Source of the DNA: a virus
IMG/VR virus record: IMGVR_UViG_3300009431_000028
Span: 1 to 47,162 of that record
Length of the DNA stretch: 47,162 bases
Reading direction: 5' to 3' (one strand)
Shown: piece by piece, positions 38,401 to 46,938 of the stretch
How positions within the stretch are numbered: the first letter of the stretch is position 1
Layout: each line of letters opens with the position of its first letter
Notes under the pieces: model-generated
The model's database searches: none
Told to the model about the DNA's origin: nothing
The model's input: the letters and a program-made list of their open reading frames with translations, nothing else
Program-made: the position numbers and the translations under genes

Positions 38401-38434
38401 TGGGGTTGACACACCCCACATTCTATGGTATACT
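38401..38434 (+). promoter_or_regulatory. Late promoter with overlapping inverted repeat
   Basis: TTGACA (38406-38411), 17 bases, TATACT (38429-38434). TGGGGT (38401-38406) and ACCCCA (38413-38418) form a perfect inverted repeat across the -35 hexamer, a probable operator. Transcription should start near 38441, about 28 bases before the terminase ATG. Confidence 0.78.
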
Positions 38435-38469
38435 TATAGTATAGGGTATCTCCCCACCCTATTCCCTCT

Positions 38470-39915
38470 ATGACAGACATCCCCCATTGGAGACAATACA
38501 GAGCCTGGTGCTACGCATTCATGAAACACCACATGAAAGCCAGCTTAGGCTCTTTACACACAGAGTGGTTCAAACTCATAGACCACCCAAGACTATGCTT
38601 CTCAGCCCCCCGTGGCTTCGCTAAAACAACCTTCTGGACAGTATTCTACGTGCTCTTCAAAGTACTAGCAGAAGGCCCCTGTAACGTCGTAATAGTCAGC
38701 TCCTCATCCGACATGGCAGAGAGCTCCCTACGAGACATCAAAATGGAGCTCGACTCAAACCCAGATATATACGCCCAATACGGAGATCAAACCAGCAAGA
38801 CATGGCGTAACGATCAGATCATCCTAAAAAACGGCTCCCACATCTGGGCTAAAGGCCAAGGCACTAAGATACGTGGTACCAGACCTCGCCCTGACCTCAT
38901 AATCATTGATGACATCGAAAACGATAAAAACGTCACCTCAGAAGACATACAACTAGATATCATCAAATGGTTCAAAAACGCCGTAGAACCCGCTCTTTTC
39001 AAAGAAGGCCAACTAATCATGCTAGGCACCCGCCTACACCCCATGTCCTTCCTTTCCCGCTTTATAGACAAAGACGTAAGCATACTATCAGATTACTTTG
39101 AATGGGAAATAAGAGAATACAGAGCTCGTAACGAAGAAGGCAAATCAGTCTGGAAAGAATGGTACTCAGACGAATGGCTAGACAATAAAGAAAAGTCAGA
39201 CCCATCCCGCTTCCAACAGGAATGGATGAACAACCCAATCCCTGACTCCGAAAGACCCTTTAAACCCGAATTTATCCAATACTACAAAGAACTCCCCAAA
39301 AACCTCTCTTACACCACTACAGTAGACCCAGCAGCCACTACAGGCAAACACAGCGACTACACAGCCATAGTAACAGTAGGAACAGACTCCAAAGGCACGA
39401 TGTACATAGCAGACGCCATAAGAGGCCGCTTCGAACCCGATGAAATAATAGAACAAATATTCCAACAATACCTCCGCTACGGTTCCCGTACCATAGCCAT
39501 TGAGGAAGTCGCCTTCTCCAACATGCTCCGCAAACAACTCGAAAAGGAAATGCTCAAACGACGCCTCCCCCTCAATGTTATACCCCTAAAGAAAGACAAC
39601 TCTTCTCTAGGGGTAAAGAAACGTCTAAGGATAGAAGGCCTGCAACCCCACATAAAAGCAGGCTGGCTCCTTTTCTCCAAAGCCCACAGAGAACTAGAAA
39701 CAGAACTCCTCTGTTACCCAGGCCGCCACGACGATCTGTTAGACGCCCTAGCCTACCAATTAGACGTAATATGCCCCGCTTCCAAAGGAAACCCCACCAA
39801 AGAATACTACAACAACGCCCCACCAAACTCCTACCTCCACTGGAAGATGTACACCAACAAAGAAAAATATAAACCCGGCTTACGTTCCAGACGCCGCAAG
39901 GTCTACCACAAATAA
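38470..39915 (+). CDS. terL: Terminase large subunit
   Basis: A 481-residue packaging motor. The ATPase part has an atypical Walker A (SAPRGFAKTT, residues 45-54) and Walker B DLIIIDDIE (142-150). The nuclease part has TVDPAATTGKHSDYTAI with Asp286, Glu345/346 in AIEEVAF, and RHDDLLDALAY with Asp421/425. It cuts concatemeric DNA and pumps it into the prohead through the portal. No Shine-Dalgarno sequence precedes the ATG. I recognise no small subunit gene nearby. Confidence 0.93.
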   Translation: MTDIPHWRQYRAWCYAFMKHHMKASLGSLHTEWFKLIDHPRLCFSAPRGFAKTTFWTVFYVLFKVLAEGPCNVVIVSSSSDMAESSLRDIKMELDSNPDIYAQYGDQTSKTWRNDQIILKNGSHIWAKGQGTKIRGTRPRPDLIIIDDIENDKNVTSEDIQLDIIKWFKNAVEPALFKEGQLIMLGTRLHPMSFLSRFIDKDVSILSDYFEWEIREYRARNEEGKSVWKEWYSDEWLDNKEKSDPSRFQQEWMNNPIPDSERPFKPEFIQYYKELPKNLSYTTTVDPAATTGKHSDYTAIVTVGTDSKGTMYIADAIRGRFEPDEIIEQIFQQYLRYGSRTIAIEEVAFSNMLRKQLEKEMLKRRLPLNVIPLKKDNSSLGVKKRLRIEGLQPHIKAGWLLFSKAHRELETELLCYPGRHDDLLDALAYQLDVICPASKGNPTKEYYNNAPPNSYLHWKMYTNKEKYKPGLRSRRRKVYHK

Positions 39916-39924
39916 CGAGGTTAT

Positions 39925-41910
39925 ATGCCTAAAGTACCAGCCGATAAAAAGAAAGAAATCTTTAAAAATATCCAGCTAGGCCTTGACTACCAAGACGTCA
40001 AAGACGCCCACGGTCCATGGCGTAAAACCACAGAACGCCTCCTAAGCTACCTAAGCGGCGACTACACCAAAGACAACTACGACTCCAAGTACATAGTCAA
40101 CAACATATACAACTTCGTAAACATCCTAATCCCCAATCTCTTCTACGAAATGCCCTACGTCCAAGTAGACCCCTCTAAACCAGAGTTCATCTACGAAAAA
40201 GAAGGCCAACCAGCCGAAGTCTACAACGGTTCCAAATGTGCCAAACTAATGGAATCCCTCCTCAATATAGAACTCAAACGACTAGACGTCGAAGAACAAA
40301 TCCGCCAATGCCTCCAAGACGCCCTCTTCGCAGGTTTCTCCATCATAAAAACAGGCTACTCTTCAGACTCCCAACCATCAGAAGACGACGACTACATCGA
40401 AGAATCAGGCTCCATCTACGCCCAACGCGTATCCTTCATGGACTTCCTCTTCGACCCCCTCTGCACAGACATCCCCAACGCAAGATGGGTAGCTCACAGA
40501 ATCGTAGTTCCCCTCGACGAAGTAAAGAACAACAATAATTACAAGAATACCAAAGACTTAGTAGGCCAAGACCTCGACGACTCAGACCCCAAGAAAAACA
40601 TGAAGAAAGACGCCAAAGACACCTCAGACTTCATCGTCCTCTATGAATACCACGATCTAGTAGAAAACATGATCTACACCGTAACTAAAGACAACGGTAA
40701 AAAGAAACGCATCCTCTGGGCCCGTGAAAACTCATCTCCAATAAAAGAACACTTCACAGCCCTCCGCTTCACCCGTAATCACGACAAATTCCGTGGTATC
40801 CCCATGGTAGCCATGATCGAGGATGAAGCACTAGCAGCCAACGAACTCTTCACCCTAATGATCCAACACTACCAGCGCTTCCCAGGAACCCTAGTATTCG
40901 AGCAAGGCGCAGTAGACGAAGACGAACTAGACGCCTTCGAAAACGGTGAACAAGGCGCTATCCTCATGGTCCAGCCAGGAACCCTACAGCAGGGCCGTTA
41001 TATACGTGAAGCTCCCCTAAAGATGGGCGGAGAATACTTCAACGGCATGGCTACAGTAAACGAATTAGCAGATAGGGTACTAGGTATCCCTGAGTTCCAA
41101 AGGGCAGACAAACAAACAGGCCGCCGCAAAACAGCCACAGAAGTCTCCCTCGAAGGCCAGGACGCCGGTATCCGCAGAGCCTACTTCCTCCACTTCGTCC
41201 GCAAATTCATCGTCCAAGTAGCCGAAAAGGTAGCATCCTTAATCCAAACCCACTACACCAAAAAAGACGCAGTATTCATCTCAGGCTCATTCAACGAATG
41301 GATCTTCCCCAAAAAAGGAGCAATCAAATCTGGTGAATACAACTACGACTTCGAAGTATCTTCCCTCACTCAAGTAGAACGCGGACAAGCCCAAGGCCTC
41401 ACCCAAATCCTCCAAATCGCAGGCCAAGCCCCAGAACTCTTCAAACCCATGCTAGCCAAACTAGACCCCGAAAAGATGATGCACATCCTAGCAAAAGGCA
41501 TGAACGTTCCTTGGTCCTCAATATCCAAAGACGAACCCCTCGTCCGCAGGGAACTATCCCCCTATGACGAAAACAACCTAGCCCTTGAAGGCGAACGCCT
41601 CCCAGACCCCAACCCAGGCGAAAACCACCTTGAAGAGCACATCCCAGTCCATAAAGCTATCCTCTTCCAACTAGACCCCAACGATCCAGCCTCCCAAAAG
41701 ATAATGGAAGAAATGTCCCGCCACATCGAAATGCACATGGCCATGGCTCAAATCGTCCAGAGTTGGCCAGGACAGCTCTTCTCCGAACAAGCAGGCCAAC
41801 CCCAGCCACAACCCCAACAACCCCCACAGCAAGCCCCCCAGGCAGCCTCAGAGCTACCTACAGAAGGCGAAGCAGCTGGAAATTTCCGGACTAGTGAGGA
41901 ACTCGTATAA
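39925..41910 (+). CDS. Portal protein
   Basis: A 661-residue protein directly after terL, the usual order. Features typical of podovirus portals are an early KYIVNNIYNFVNILIPNLF helix, FAGFSIIKTGY, a central DKFRGIPMVAMIEDE, and QTGRRKTATEVS followed by a long stem helix. The C-terminus is Gln/Pro-rich (QPQPQQPPQQAPQ). It forms the ring through which DNA is packaged and ejected. The stop overlaps the next ATG (TAATG). Confidence 0.88.
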   Translation: MPKVPADKKKEIFKNIQLGLDYQDVKDAHGPWRKTTERLLSYLSGDYTKDNYDSKYIVNNIYNFVNILIPNLFYEMPYVQVDPSKPEFIYEKEGQPAEVYNGSKCAKLMESLLNIELKRLDVEEQIRQCLQDALFAGFSIIKTGYSSDSQPSEDDDYIEESGSIYAQRVSFMDFLFDPLCTDIPNARWVAHRIVVPLDEVKNNNNYKNTKDLVGQDLDDSDPKKNMKKDAKDTSDFIVLYEYHDLVENMIYTVTKDNGKKKRILWARENSSPIKEHFTALRFTRNHDKFRGIPMVAMIEDEALAANELFTLMIQHYQRFPGTLVFEQGAVDEDELDAFENGEQGAILMVQPGTLQQGRYIREAPLKMGGEYFNGMATVNELADRVLGIPEFQRADKQTGRRKTATEVSLEGQDAGIRRAYFLHFVRKFIVQVAEKVASLIQTHYTKKDAVFISGSFNEWIFPKKGAIKSGEYNYDFEVSSLTQVERGQAQGLTQILQIAGQAPELFKPMLAKLDPEKMMHILAKGMNVPWSSISKDEPLVRRELSPYDENNLALEGERLPDPNPGENHLEEHIPVHKAILFQLDPNDPASQKIMEEMSRHIEMHMAMAQIVQSWPGQLFSEQAGQPQPQPQQPPQQAPQAASELPTEGEAAGNFRTSEELV

Positions 41911-42260
41911 TGGCCCTCTATGACGTCCAATGCTTCCACTGTGGAGCAGAAAAAGAAGAATACCGCCCAATGTCAGAATGTGACAAATGCACCCCCTGCA
42001 AATGCGGCGGCGAATTCCGTATCGTCATAAAGAAAGCCCCTCCAATAGGAGGCTCCTTAGATGGTGACTTCACCCCCCACTACGACCATCAAGCAGGCCG
42101 CCACTTCCAGCACGCAGACCAGAAACGCAACTGGCTAAAGGAAACAGGCAAAGTACAACTAGCAGGCAACTTCTCCCCTAAATCAGGAAGTAAAGATAGA
42201 TCACAAGTCAAAATGACAGCATCCCAAGCCCGGAATGGATTTAAACGCGGAGATCTCTAA
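41910..42260 (+). CDS. FmdB-type zinc ribbon protein near the portal
   Basis: A 116-residue protein beginning MALYDVQCFHCGAEKEEY, with CDKCTPCKCGG completing the ribbon and IVIKKAPPIGG as in FmdB proteins. The rest is His/Gln/Lys-rich. It is coupled to the portal gene. Related ribbons often sit beside phage head genes; their role is not known. Confidence 0.78.
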   Translation: MALYDVQCFHCGAEKEEYRPMSECDKCTPCKCGGEFRIVIKKAPPIGGSLDGDFTPHYDHQAGRHFQHADQKRNWLKETGKVQLAGNFSPKSGSKDRSQVKMTASQARNGFKRGDL

Positions 42261-42295
42261 CAGATTAAGCCGCATAACCAGAAAGGTTTAACTAT

Positions 42296-43201
42296 ATGTC
42301 AGAAGACCAGACGATGGAGCCAGCAGTCGAAGAAGGTAGCCAAGTATCGGAGCCCTCAGAAGACAGCCAGGTAGCCTCAGAGGTACCAGAATCAGCCCCC
42401 GCTGAAGGAGATTCTGTCGAAGCAGCCCCCCAGCAACCAGTAGATTGGTGGAACCCCGAAACATGGGGCGACACACCTCCCAAGGAAGTTGTAAACAACA
42501 TCCAAAAGGAGTACAATCTAACATCAACCCGTAAGGCAGAACTTGAAAAAGAAATAGCCCGCAAAGCAGACGAACAAAGACAGTGGGAAACATGGGCACA
42601 ACAAGTCATTGCCAACCCAGAAAGCTACAAGCAGTTACGTAGACAATACGGTTACAATGACGAAGTTACTCAAGCTCAATCAGAATCTCCCCCCAAGTTC
42701 AAACTAGACCTACACGAAAACGCCACTATTGACGACTTAGAACGTCAACTCGCTACTCACCTAGAGCAGAGAGACCAATATTGGGCCGCTCGTTACGACA
42801 GTGAACTTGCCAAAAGAGATAAACTGTACGAGGACAGAATAACTAGATCAGCCCAACCAGCAGCCCAAATGAAATGGGACGCAGCCCGAGAAGCAGTAAA
42901 AAACCGCTTCGGCAGCCACTACGCTTCAGTAGAAGAAGGTGTACTCACCCAAATCGTCAATGGCCCCTATAGAAACCTATACGGTACCATGGAAGACGAT
43001 AAACTCATTGAAAAGGTATTCAAAGCCGAATACACAGATCAATACACCGAATACATCCAATCCCAGAAGTCCCAGGAAGCCAAAAAGCGCAAAGCTACTT
43101 CAACTGCAAAGCCTTCTACCCCAAAGAAGACTTCTCCCAAACCTAAGCCAGGCCAAGGTGCAGACGCTGTAATTGCACGTCTCAAAGCAAACGGCTATTA
43201 A
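42296..43201 (+). CDS. Capsid scaffolding protein
   Basis: A 301-residue protein. The first 60 residues are acidic and low in complexity (MSEDQTMEPAVEEGSQVSEP), then a helical coiled coil (RKAELEKEIARKADEQRQWE) and later PESYKQLRRQYGYND, and a basic C-terminus (STAKPSTPKKTSPKPKPGQG). This composition and the place between portal and capsid are typical of scaffolds that organise the prohead. Assignment is by architecture and order. Confidence 0.82.
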   Translation: MSEDQTMEPAVEEGSQVSEPSEDSQVASEVPESAPAEGDSVEAAPQQPVDWWNPETWGDTPPKEVVNNIQKEYNLTSTRKAELEKEIARKADEQRQWETWAQQVIANPESYKQLRRQYGYNDEVTQAQSESPPKFKLDLHENATIDDLERQLATHLEQRDQYWAARYDSELAKRDKLYEDRITRSAQPAAQMKWDAAREAVKNRFGSHYASVEEGVLTQIVNGPYRNLYGTMEDDKLIEKVFKAEYTDQYTEYIQSQKSQEAKKRKATSTAKPSTPKKTSPKPKPGQGADAVIARLKANGY

Positions 43202-43224
43202 TTCTGCCTAATTAGGAGACAACT

Positions 43225-44190
43225 ATGTATCCAGGTGGAAGCACAGTAGCAGTCGATACCTCCTCAACCAGAAATTCTGATCGCCTAACGGCTTTCTTAT
43301 CAGAAATCATGAACGATGAGCCCATCGACAATAAGTTCGTTCTTCTCCCTACTCTTGACCATCTTCGCTCCAAAGCAAGAATCAAGAACGGTGGAAGACA
43401 AATCTGGACACCTATTGACAGTGGCGTAAACAGCACAGTTGGTTACTACAGCGATTACGATCCTTTTGACGTATCCGCGCAGTCAACCGCTCTCAGTGTT
43501 GCCTATCCCTACATCAACATCGGTGCTTCAGTGGTTATCTCGGAAGAAGAACTCCGTGAAACCGCAGGTTCAGACCATCAGGTCTACGACCTCATTAAAC
43601 ACAAGAAAAACAACTGCCTCATGTCAGTCCTCGACCAAGTCAATGCAGACCTCTTCGCAGCCTCCCAGGTTGCTGGTAAGGTCAACACCTTGGCAGTCCA
43701 GATTGACAGTTCCGGCCTCTGCGGTGACTTAAACGCATCGACTGACGCCGATTGGGCAGCTGTTGAAAACGCAGGTGGCGTCTTTACGGCCCAGGGCTAC
43801 GATGACATGGTTACCATGTACAACGACCTCAAAGCCAACAAATCCCGCCCATCAGCGATCATCACGACTCAAACGGTTCATGAACTGTATGAGCTGGAAC
43901 TCAACCCAGATGTACGTTATGGCAGCGCAAAAGAAGCTGGCAAACGTGGCGTTCTTGAGCTTTTCTTCAAAGACGTTCCCCTTCTGTGGGACGACGATTG
44001 TACGAGCGGTGTTATGTACTTCATCAATAACAACCATCTTTACATGTGCATTGATTCAGCTCAGAACTTCTCATTCGATCCGTTTGCGAAGCCCGTTAAC
44101 CAGAAGGCACAGGTTGCCTTGTTCTCTGCCCGCTTTAACGTTGTATGTGACAAGCGTAAGGCGCAGGGAAAAATCACCGGCATCAGCTGA
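43225..44190 (+). CDS. Major capsid protein
   Basis: A 321-residue protein with a strong AGGAG site, following the scaffold. STRNSDRLTAFLSEIMNDEP at the N-terminus, then ASVVISEEELRETAG and the long helix DQVNADLFAASQVAG fit an HK97-fold coat protein. The gene is less biased in composition than its neighbours, as seen for highly expressed genes. The fold is inferred from size, position and segment order. Confidence 0.85.
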   Translation: MYPGGSTVAVDTSSTRNSDRLTAFLSEIMNDEPIDNKFVLLPTLDHLRSKARIKNGGRQIWTPIDSGVNSTVGYYSDYDPFDVSAQSTALSVAYPYINIGASVVISEEELRETAGSDHQVYDLIKHKKNNCLMSVLDQVNADLFAASQVAGKVNTLAVQIDSSGLCGDLNASTDADWAAVENAGGVFTAQGYDDMVTMYNDLKANKSRPSAIITTQTVHELYELELNPDVRYGSAKEAGKRGVLELFFKDVPLLWDDDCTSGVMYFINNNHLYMCIDSAQNFSFDPFAKPVNQKAQVALFSARFNVVCDKRKAQGKITGIS

Positions 44191-44203
44191 GTAGGAGGAT
44201 ACT

Positions 44204-44635
44204 ATGCAATTTGGAATTGGTGGTATTGCCAACTCAAAAGGCTATGCAAACGAATACCTCAAAGTTGAAGATGGCGTAGGCATGACCGAGGGCAAGGTCT
44301 ATTGGATCGGCCCCGGCTTCGTTACCGAAGCTATCCCCAACGCTGAAATGGGCATTCCCTGTGTCGCAATCAAGACCTCCGCCTCTGGCGATATGGTCAT
44401 GGTAGGCGTCCGTGGTGTCTTCAGCATGTGGCTTAAAACAGGTACTCTCACCGCCGGTGACGCAGTCCGCGCAGATAACTCTGAGGGATTGGCAGTTACA
44501 ACCGGTGGAGCAGCCACAGATAACCCAGGCGACAGTGCAGCCGATGAAATCGGTGTCATCGTAACAGGTGGCAGCGGCGGCTCTAACGACAGTGAAGTCC
44601 TTCTTTATGGCTTCCCAGTCACCTCTATCGCCTAA
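44204..44635 (+). CDS. Capsid decoration protein 1 (DUF2190-like)
   Basis: A 143-residue Gly/Ala-rich beta protein (NSKGYANEYLKVEDG, then GPGFVTEAIPNAEMGIPC and DAVRADNSEGLAV). It resembles small phage decoration proteins with a beta-tulip-like fold that stabilise the capsid. It is a clear paralogue of the next gene. AGGAGG precedes the ATG. Confidence 0.8.
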   Translation: MQFGIGGIANSKGYANEYLKVEDGVGMTEGKVYWIGPGFVTEAIPNAEMGIPCVAIKTSASGDMVMVGVRGVFSMWLKTGTLTAGDAVRADNSEGLAVTTGGAATDNPGDSAADEIGVIVTGGSGGSNDSEVLLYGFPVTSIA

Positions 44636-44659
44636 TAACCCCAAAGAAAGGAATTAGTT

Positions 44660-45091
44660 ATGCAAGGTAAGATTGGTGGCTATCCTAATTCCAAAGGCGG
44701 CACAGCTGAATATCTCATGGTCCAAAGCCATGGAATGACAGCTGGTAAAGGCTACCTAGTAGGACCAGGCTTCATAACAGAAGCCATCCCAGACAGCGAA
44801 ATGGGCATTGTATGCGTAGCCCTCGATGACTCAGCTTCTGGCGATATCGTAGTAGTCCAGATTCGTGGCGCATGCTCCGCATGGCTCGACTCTACTGCTG
44901 CCCCTACGGTAGGCAACTCAGTAATGGCCGACAACTCTTTGGGATTGCTAAAAGACGGCGGCGGAGCCGCTACAAACAATCCCGGTTCAACCGGTGATGA
45001 TGAAGTAGGCTTCGTGCTTGAAGCAGGATCAGGTGGATCAGCAGACAGCGTAATCTTTCTGTACGGTCTCCCTGTAACTACAGTCAGTTAA
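44660..45091 (+). CDS. Capsid decoration protein 2 (paralogue)
   Basis: A 143-residue protein of the same length as its neighbour, with matching segments PNSKGGTAEYLMVQ, GPGFITEAIPDSEMGIVC and NSVMADNSLGLL, and the same end GLPVTTVS versus GFPVTSIA. The two arose by tandem duplication. They may form a mixed or alternating capsid decoration. AAAGGAA upstream. Confidence 0.8.
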   Translation: MQGKIGGYPNSKGGTAEYLMVQSHGMTAGKGYLVGPGFITEAIPDSEMGIVCVALDDSASGDIVVVQIRGACSAWLDSTAAPTVGNSVMADNSLGLLKDGGGAATNNPGSTGDDEVGFVLEAGSGGSADSVIFLYGLPVTTVS

Positions 45092-45103
45092 ACAGTGGAA
45101 CTT

Positions 45104-45144
45104 GGAGGGAGGGCTCCCAGCAATGGGGACCTCCTCCTCCCTCC
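45104..45144 (+). promoter_or_regulatory. Long GC-rich stem-loop in the late operon
   Basis: GGAGGGAGG (45104-45112) can pair with CCTCCCTCC (45136-45144), nine base pairs, closing a 23-base loop that itself contains CTCCC and GGGGA. No T-run follows, so it is not a standard terminator. It lies between the decoration genes and the next fibre gene and may set their relative expression or mRNA stability. Confidence 0.6.
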
Positions 45145-45169
45145 TTGGCCCTCACAAAGGAGTAACAAT

Positions 45170-46237
45170 ATGTTATCAGCAGGAAGAATTAAAAATGATG
45201 CTATCATCCCGCACTCAGACCATGCGGCAGGTGCTCAGTATTCACAGATACCTCTTGTAGCTACAGCTAGCTTAGTAGCAGCCGCAGCAGGTAACGAAGG
45301 TGGTATTGTCTACGACAGTACCTCCAACACACTAAAGTTCAGTGACGGCTCATCCTGGGCCAACGTTGCAGCTTCTGGTGTAACCCTTGACACGGCATTT
45401 GATGGTAGCAATACTATCGACTCCTGCTTAGTCACGGATAAACTCACAATCACAGGTGGCGGTGCTACCTTCACATTGTGGGACGACACCACAGATATCC
45501 AGATCGCATCAGACGCGGATATCGCAATCACAGCAACCGAGCTAAGACTCATCTCAGCAGACGTTGTTTGTGGCTCAGGCGCAGCCCACGCAGACGTAAT
45601 GTCCAGTGGTAACTACGACCTTATCCTCAAAACAGGTAACTCAACCACCGGTCAGATTTCAATCACCGATGGAGCCAATGGCGACATCCTGATTACCCCC
45701 AATGGCTCAGGCGAATTGAAACTCGGTAGTGGTTCAGCTTCTGCTAAACTGTCCTCCAGTGGCGCTCAGGACCTCGTTCTTGACACCAATGCAGGCACCA
45801 ATAGCGGTAGTATCACCATTACAGATGGCGCAAACGGCGACATCGACATCACTCCCAACGGAACCGGTGTTGTTGACATCTCTAACGCTATCCTTGTCCA
45901 CCCTGTCACCACTACGGCAGCAGGTACGGCAGCTCTCGCTCCTACGGATGAGACCCATATCCATCACATCTCTACAGACGGCGTAGACCCCTGTGCAGTG
46001 ACTCTCCCAGATGCATCAACGATGGTAGGTCAGCAGTTGGTCTTCTTCTTCGACACAGATGGTGGTCAAGATGTTGTGGTAAGCACCGCAGCAGGTGATG
46101 CTTACTACGCTTCAGGCGATATCGGCGACAACACAGCTACAATGGCAGATGCAGGTGATCTCCTTGTAATCATGGCTGTCGCAGGTAACAAATGGATCGT
46201 TATCGAACACAACGGCGTTACCCTCTCAACTGTCTAA
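45170..46237 (+). CDS. Fibre-like structural protein with internal repeats
   Basis: A 355-residue protein starting MLSAGRIKNDAIIPH at the ATG with AAAGGAG upstream; an upstream ATG is unlikely because it would run across the stem-loop. The middle has two repeats of ITDGANGDI(L/D)ITPNG(S/T)G about 43 residues apart, the repetitive beta pattern of head or tail fibres. The end (THIHHISTDG, later FFFDTDGGQDVVV and KWIVIEHNG) resembles the C-terminal modules of other fibre proteins here. Confidence 0.78.
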   Translation: MLSAGRIKNDAIIPHSDHAAGAQYSQIPLVATASLVAAAAGNEGGIVYDSTSNTLKFSDGSSWANVAASGVTLDTAFDGSNTIDSCLVTDKLTITGGGATFTLWDDTTDIQIASDADIAITATELRLISADVVCGSGAAHADVMSSGNYDLILKTGNSTTGQISITDGANGDILITPNGSGELKLGSGSASAKLSSSGAQDLVLDTNAGTNSGSITITDGANGDIDITPNGTGVVDISNAILVHPVTTTAAGTAALAPTDETHIHHISTDGVDPCAVTLPDASTMVGQQLVFFFDTDGGQDVVVSTAAGDAYYASGDIGDNTATMADAGDLLVIMAVAGNKWIVIEHNGVTLSTV

Positions 46238-46249
46238 TAAGGAGCCCTA

Positions 46250-46423
46250 ATGGATCTTAAAACCCTCTTGCAGGAAAAGGTGGATGCTCATAATCAGCTT
46301 AATAAGCAGATCAACGAAGCTAAGCAGGAACTCCTACGCCTACAAGGAGAGGCTAGAGCCATTCAAGCTCTTTTACAGGAAGAGGAAAAGCAAGAAGAAA
46401 AACCCGTGAAAGCGGTTAAATAA
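46250..46423 (+). CDS. Small coiled-coil late protein (57 residues)
   Basis: A short gene with AAGGAG seven bases upstream. The product (MDLKTLLQEKVDAHNQLNKQ, then EAKQELLRLQGEARAIQ) is a Gln/Glu/Leu-rich coiled coil with an acidic then basic tail. It probably has a virion assembly or oligomerisation role, inferred from position. Confidence 0.72.
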   Translation: MDLKTLLQEKVDAHNQLNKQINEAKQELLRLQGEARAIQALLQEEEKQEEKPVKAVK

Positions 46424-46432
46424 ATGGTGCGG

Positions 46433-46451
46433 GGCTCTCAGGGGCCCCTAT
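46433..46451 (+). terminator. Possible weak terminator or processing hairpin
   Basis: GGGGC, seven bases, GCCCC form a short stem downstream of the 57-residue gene, in the 108-base gap before the next gene. No clear T-run follows, so termination would be partial at most. Confidence 0.35.
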
Positions 46452-46531
46452 CCATGTATTTAATCCATAACCCGACCTCATGCTCTTTGTACCGCAGATT
46501 TAGCCACAGGCCATGAAAAGGAGAAACACTT

Positions 46532-46924
46532 ATGGCAACATTCAAATCCCGCAAGATTACCACTAACCTGGTAACAGTAGCAGCAGGTGCAGCCGCAGAT
46601 GCTACCACTTACTACTACGTCGACATGATGGGCTCCCGCAAGGCAGGCCTCCACCTCGAATGGACCGCAGGCGCAGGCGGCGGAACCATCACAGTAACCC
46701 TGGAAGGCTCTATGCAGGCAGCAGGCAACGCCGCAGCAGCAGCCTCCATTGCGTATGACGATATCACCAACGCTACCTTTGGGGTAGCCTCTTGGACCGA
46801 TGACTTCATCGCAGCAGACAACGATGAAAAGCTGGCCCTCTACTCTTGGGTCCGTGTCAAAGTCGTTGTAGCCAACAAAGACGCTTCAACAGCATACACC
46901 CTCGACTCTGTAAGGGTCGGCTAA
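46532..46924 (+). CDS. Small virion protein
   Basis: A 130-residue Ala/Gly/Thr-rich beta protein (VDMMGSRKAGLHLEWTAGAG, then TITVTLEGSMQ and YSWVRVKVVVANKD). The pattern, with a final DSVRVG, resembles small phage structural proteins near fibres. AAAGGAG upstream. The structural role is inferred. Confidence 0.75.
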   Translation: MATFKSRKITTNLVTVAAGAAADATTYYYVDMMGSRKAGLHLEWTAGAGGGTITVTLEGSMQAAGNAAAAASIAYDDITNATFGVASWTDDFIAADNDEKLALYSWVRVKVVVANKDASTAYTLDSVRVG

Positions 46925-46938
46925 CCTAGGAGAAAACA

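Larger units (their letters stand above)
37838..38469. other. Divergent control region without convincing gene; candidate origin
   Basis: About 630 bases separate the leftward and rightward gene blocks. They hold an early promoter, element copy 4, a GGGGG/CCCCC hairpin-like segment near 38270-38286, an AT-rich stretch at about 38322-38372, repeated AGTCCC sites, and the late promoter. A 60-codon - strand frame at 37994-38176 lacks a ribosome site. Location and AT-richness make it the best candidate for a replication origin, by inference. Confidence 0.55.

Noticed and set aside
45095-45169. 25-codon N-terminal extension of the fibre-like protein at 45170
   Set aside because: The segment is the GC-rich stem-loop and the first good ribosome site (AAAGGAG) serves the ATG at 45170.
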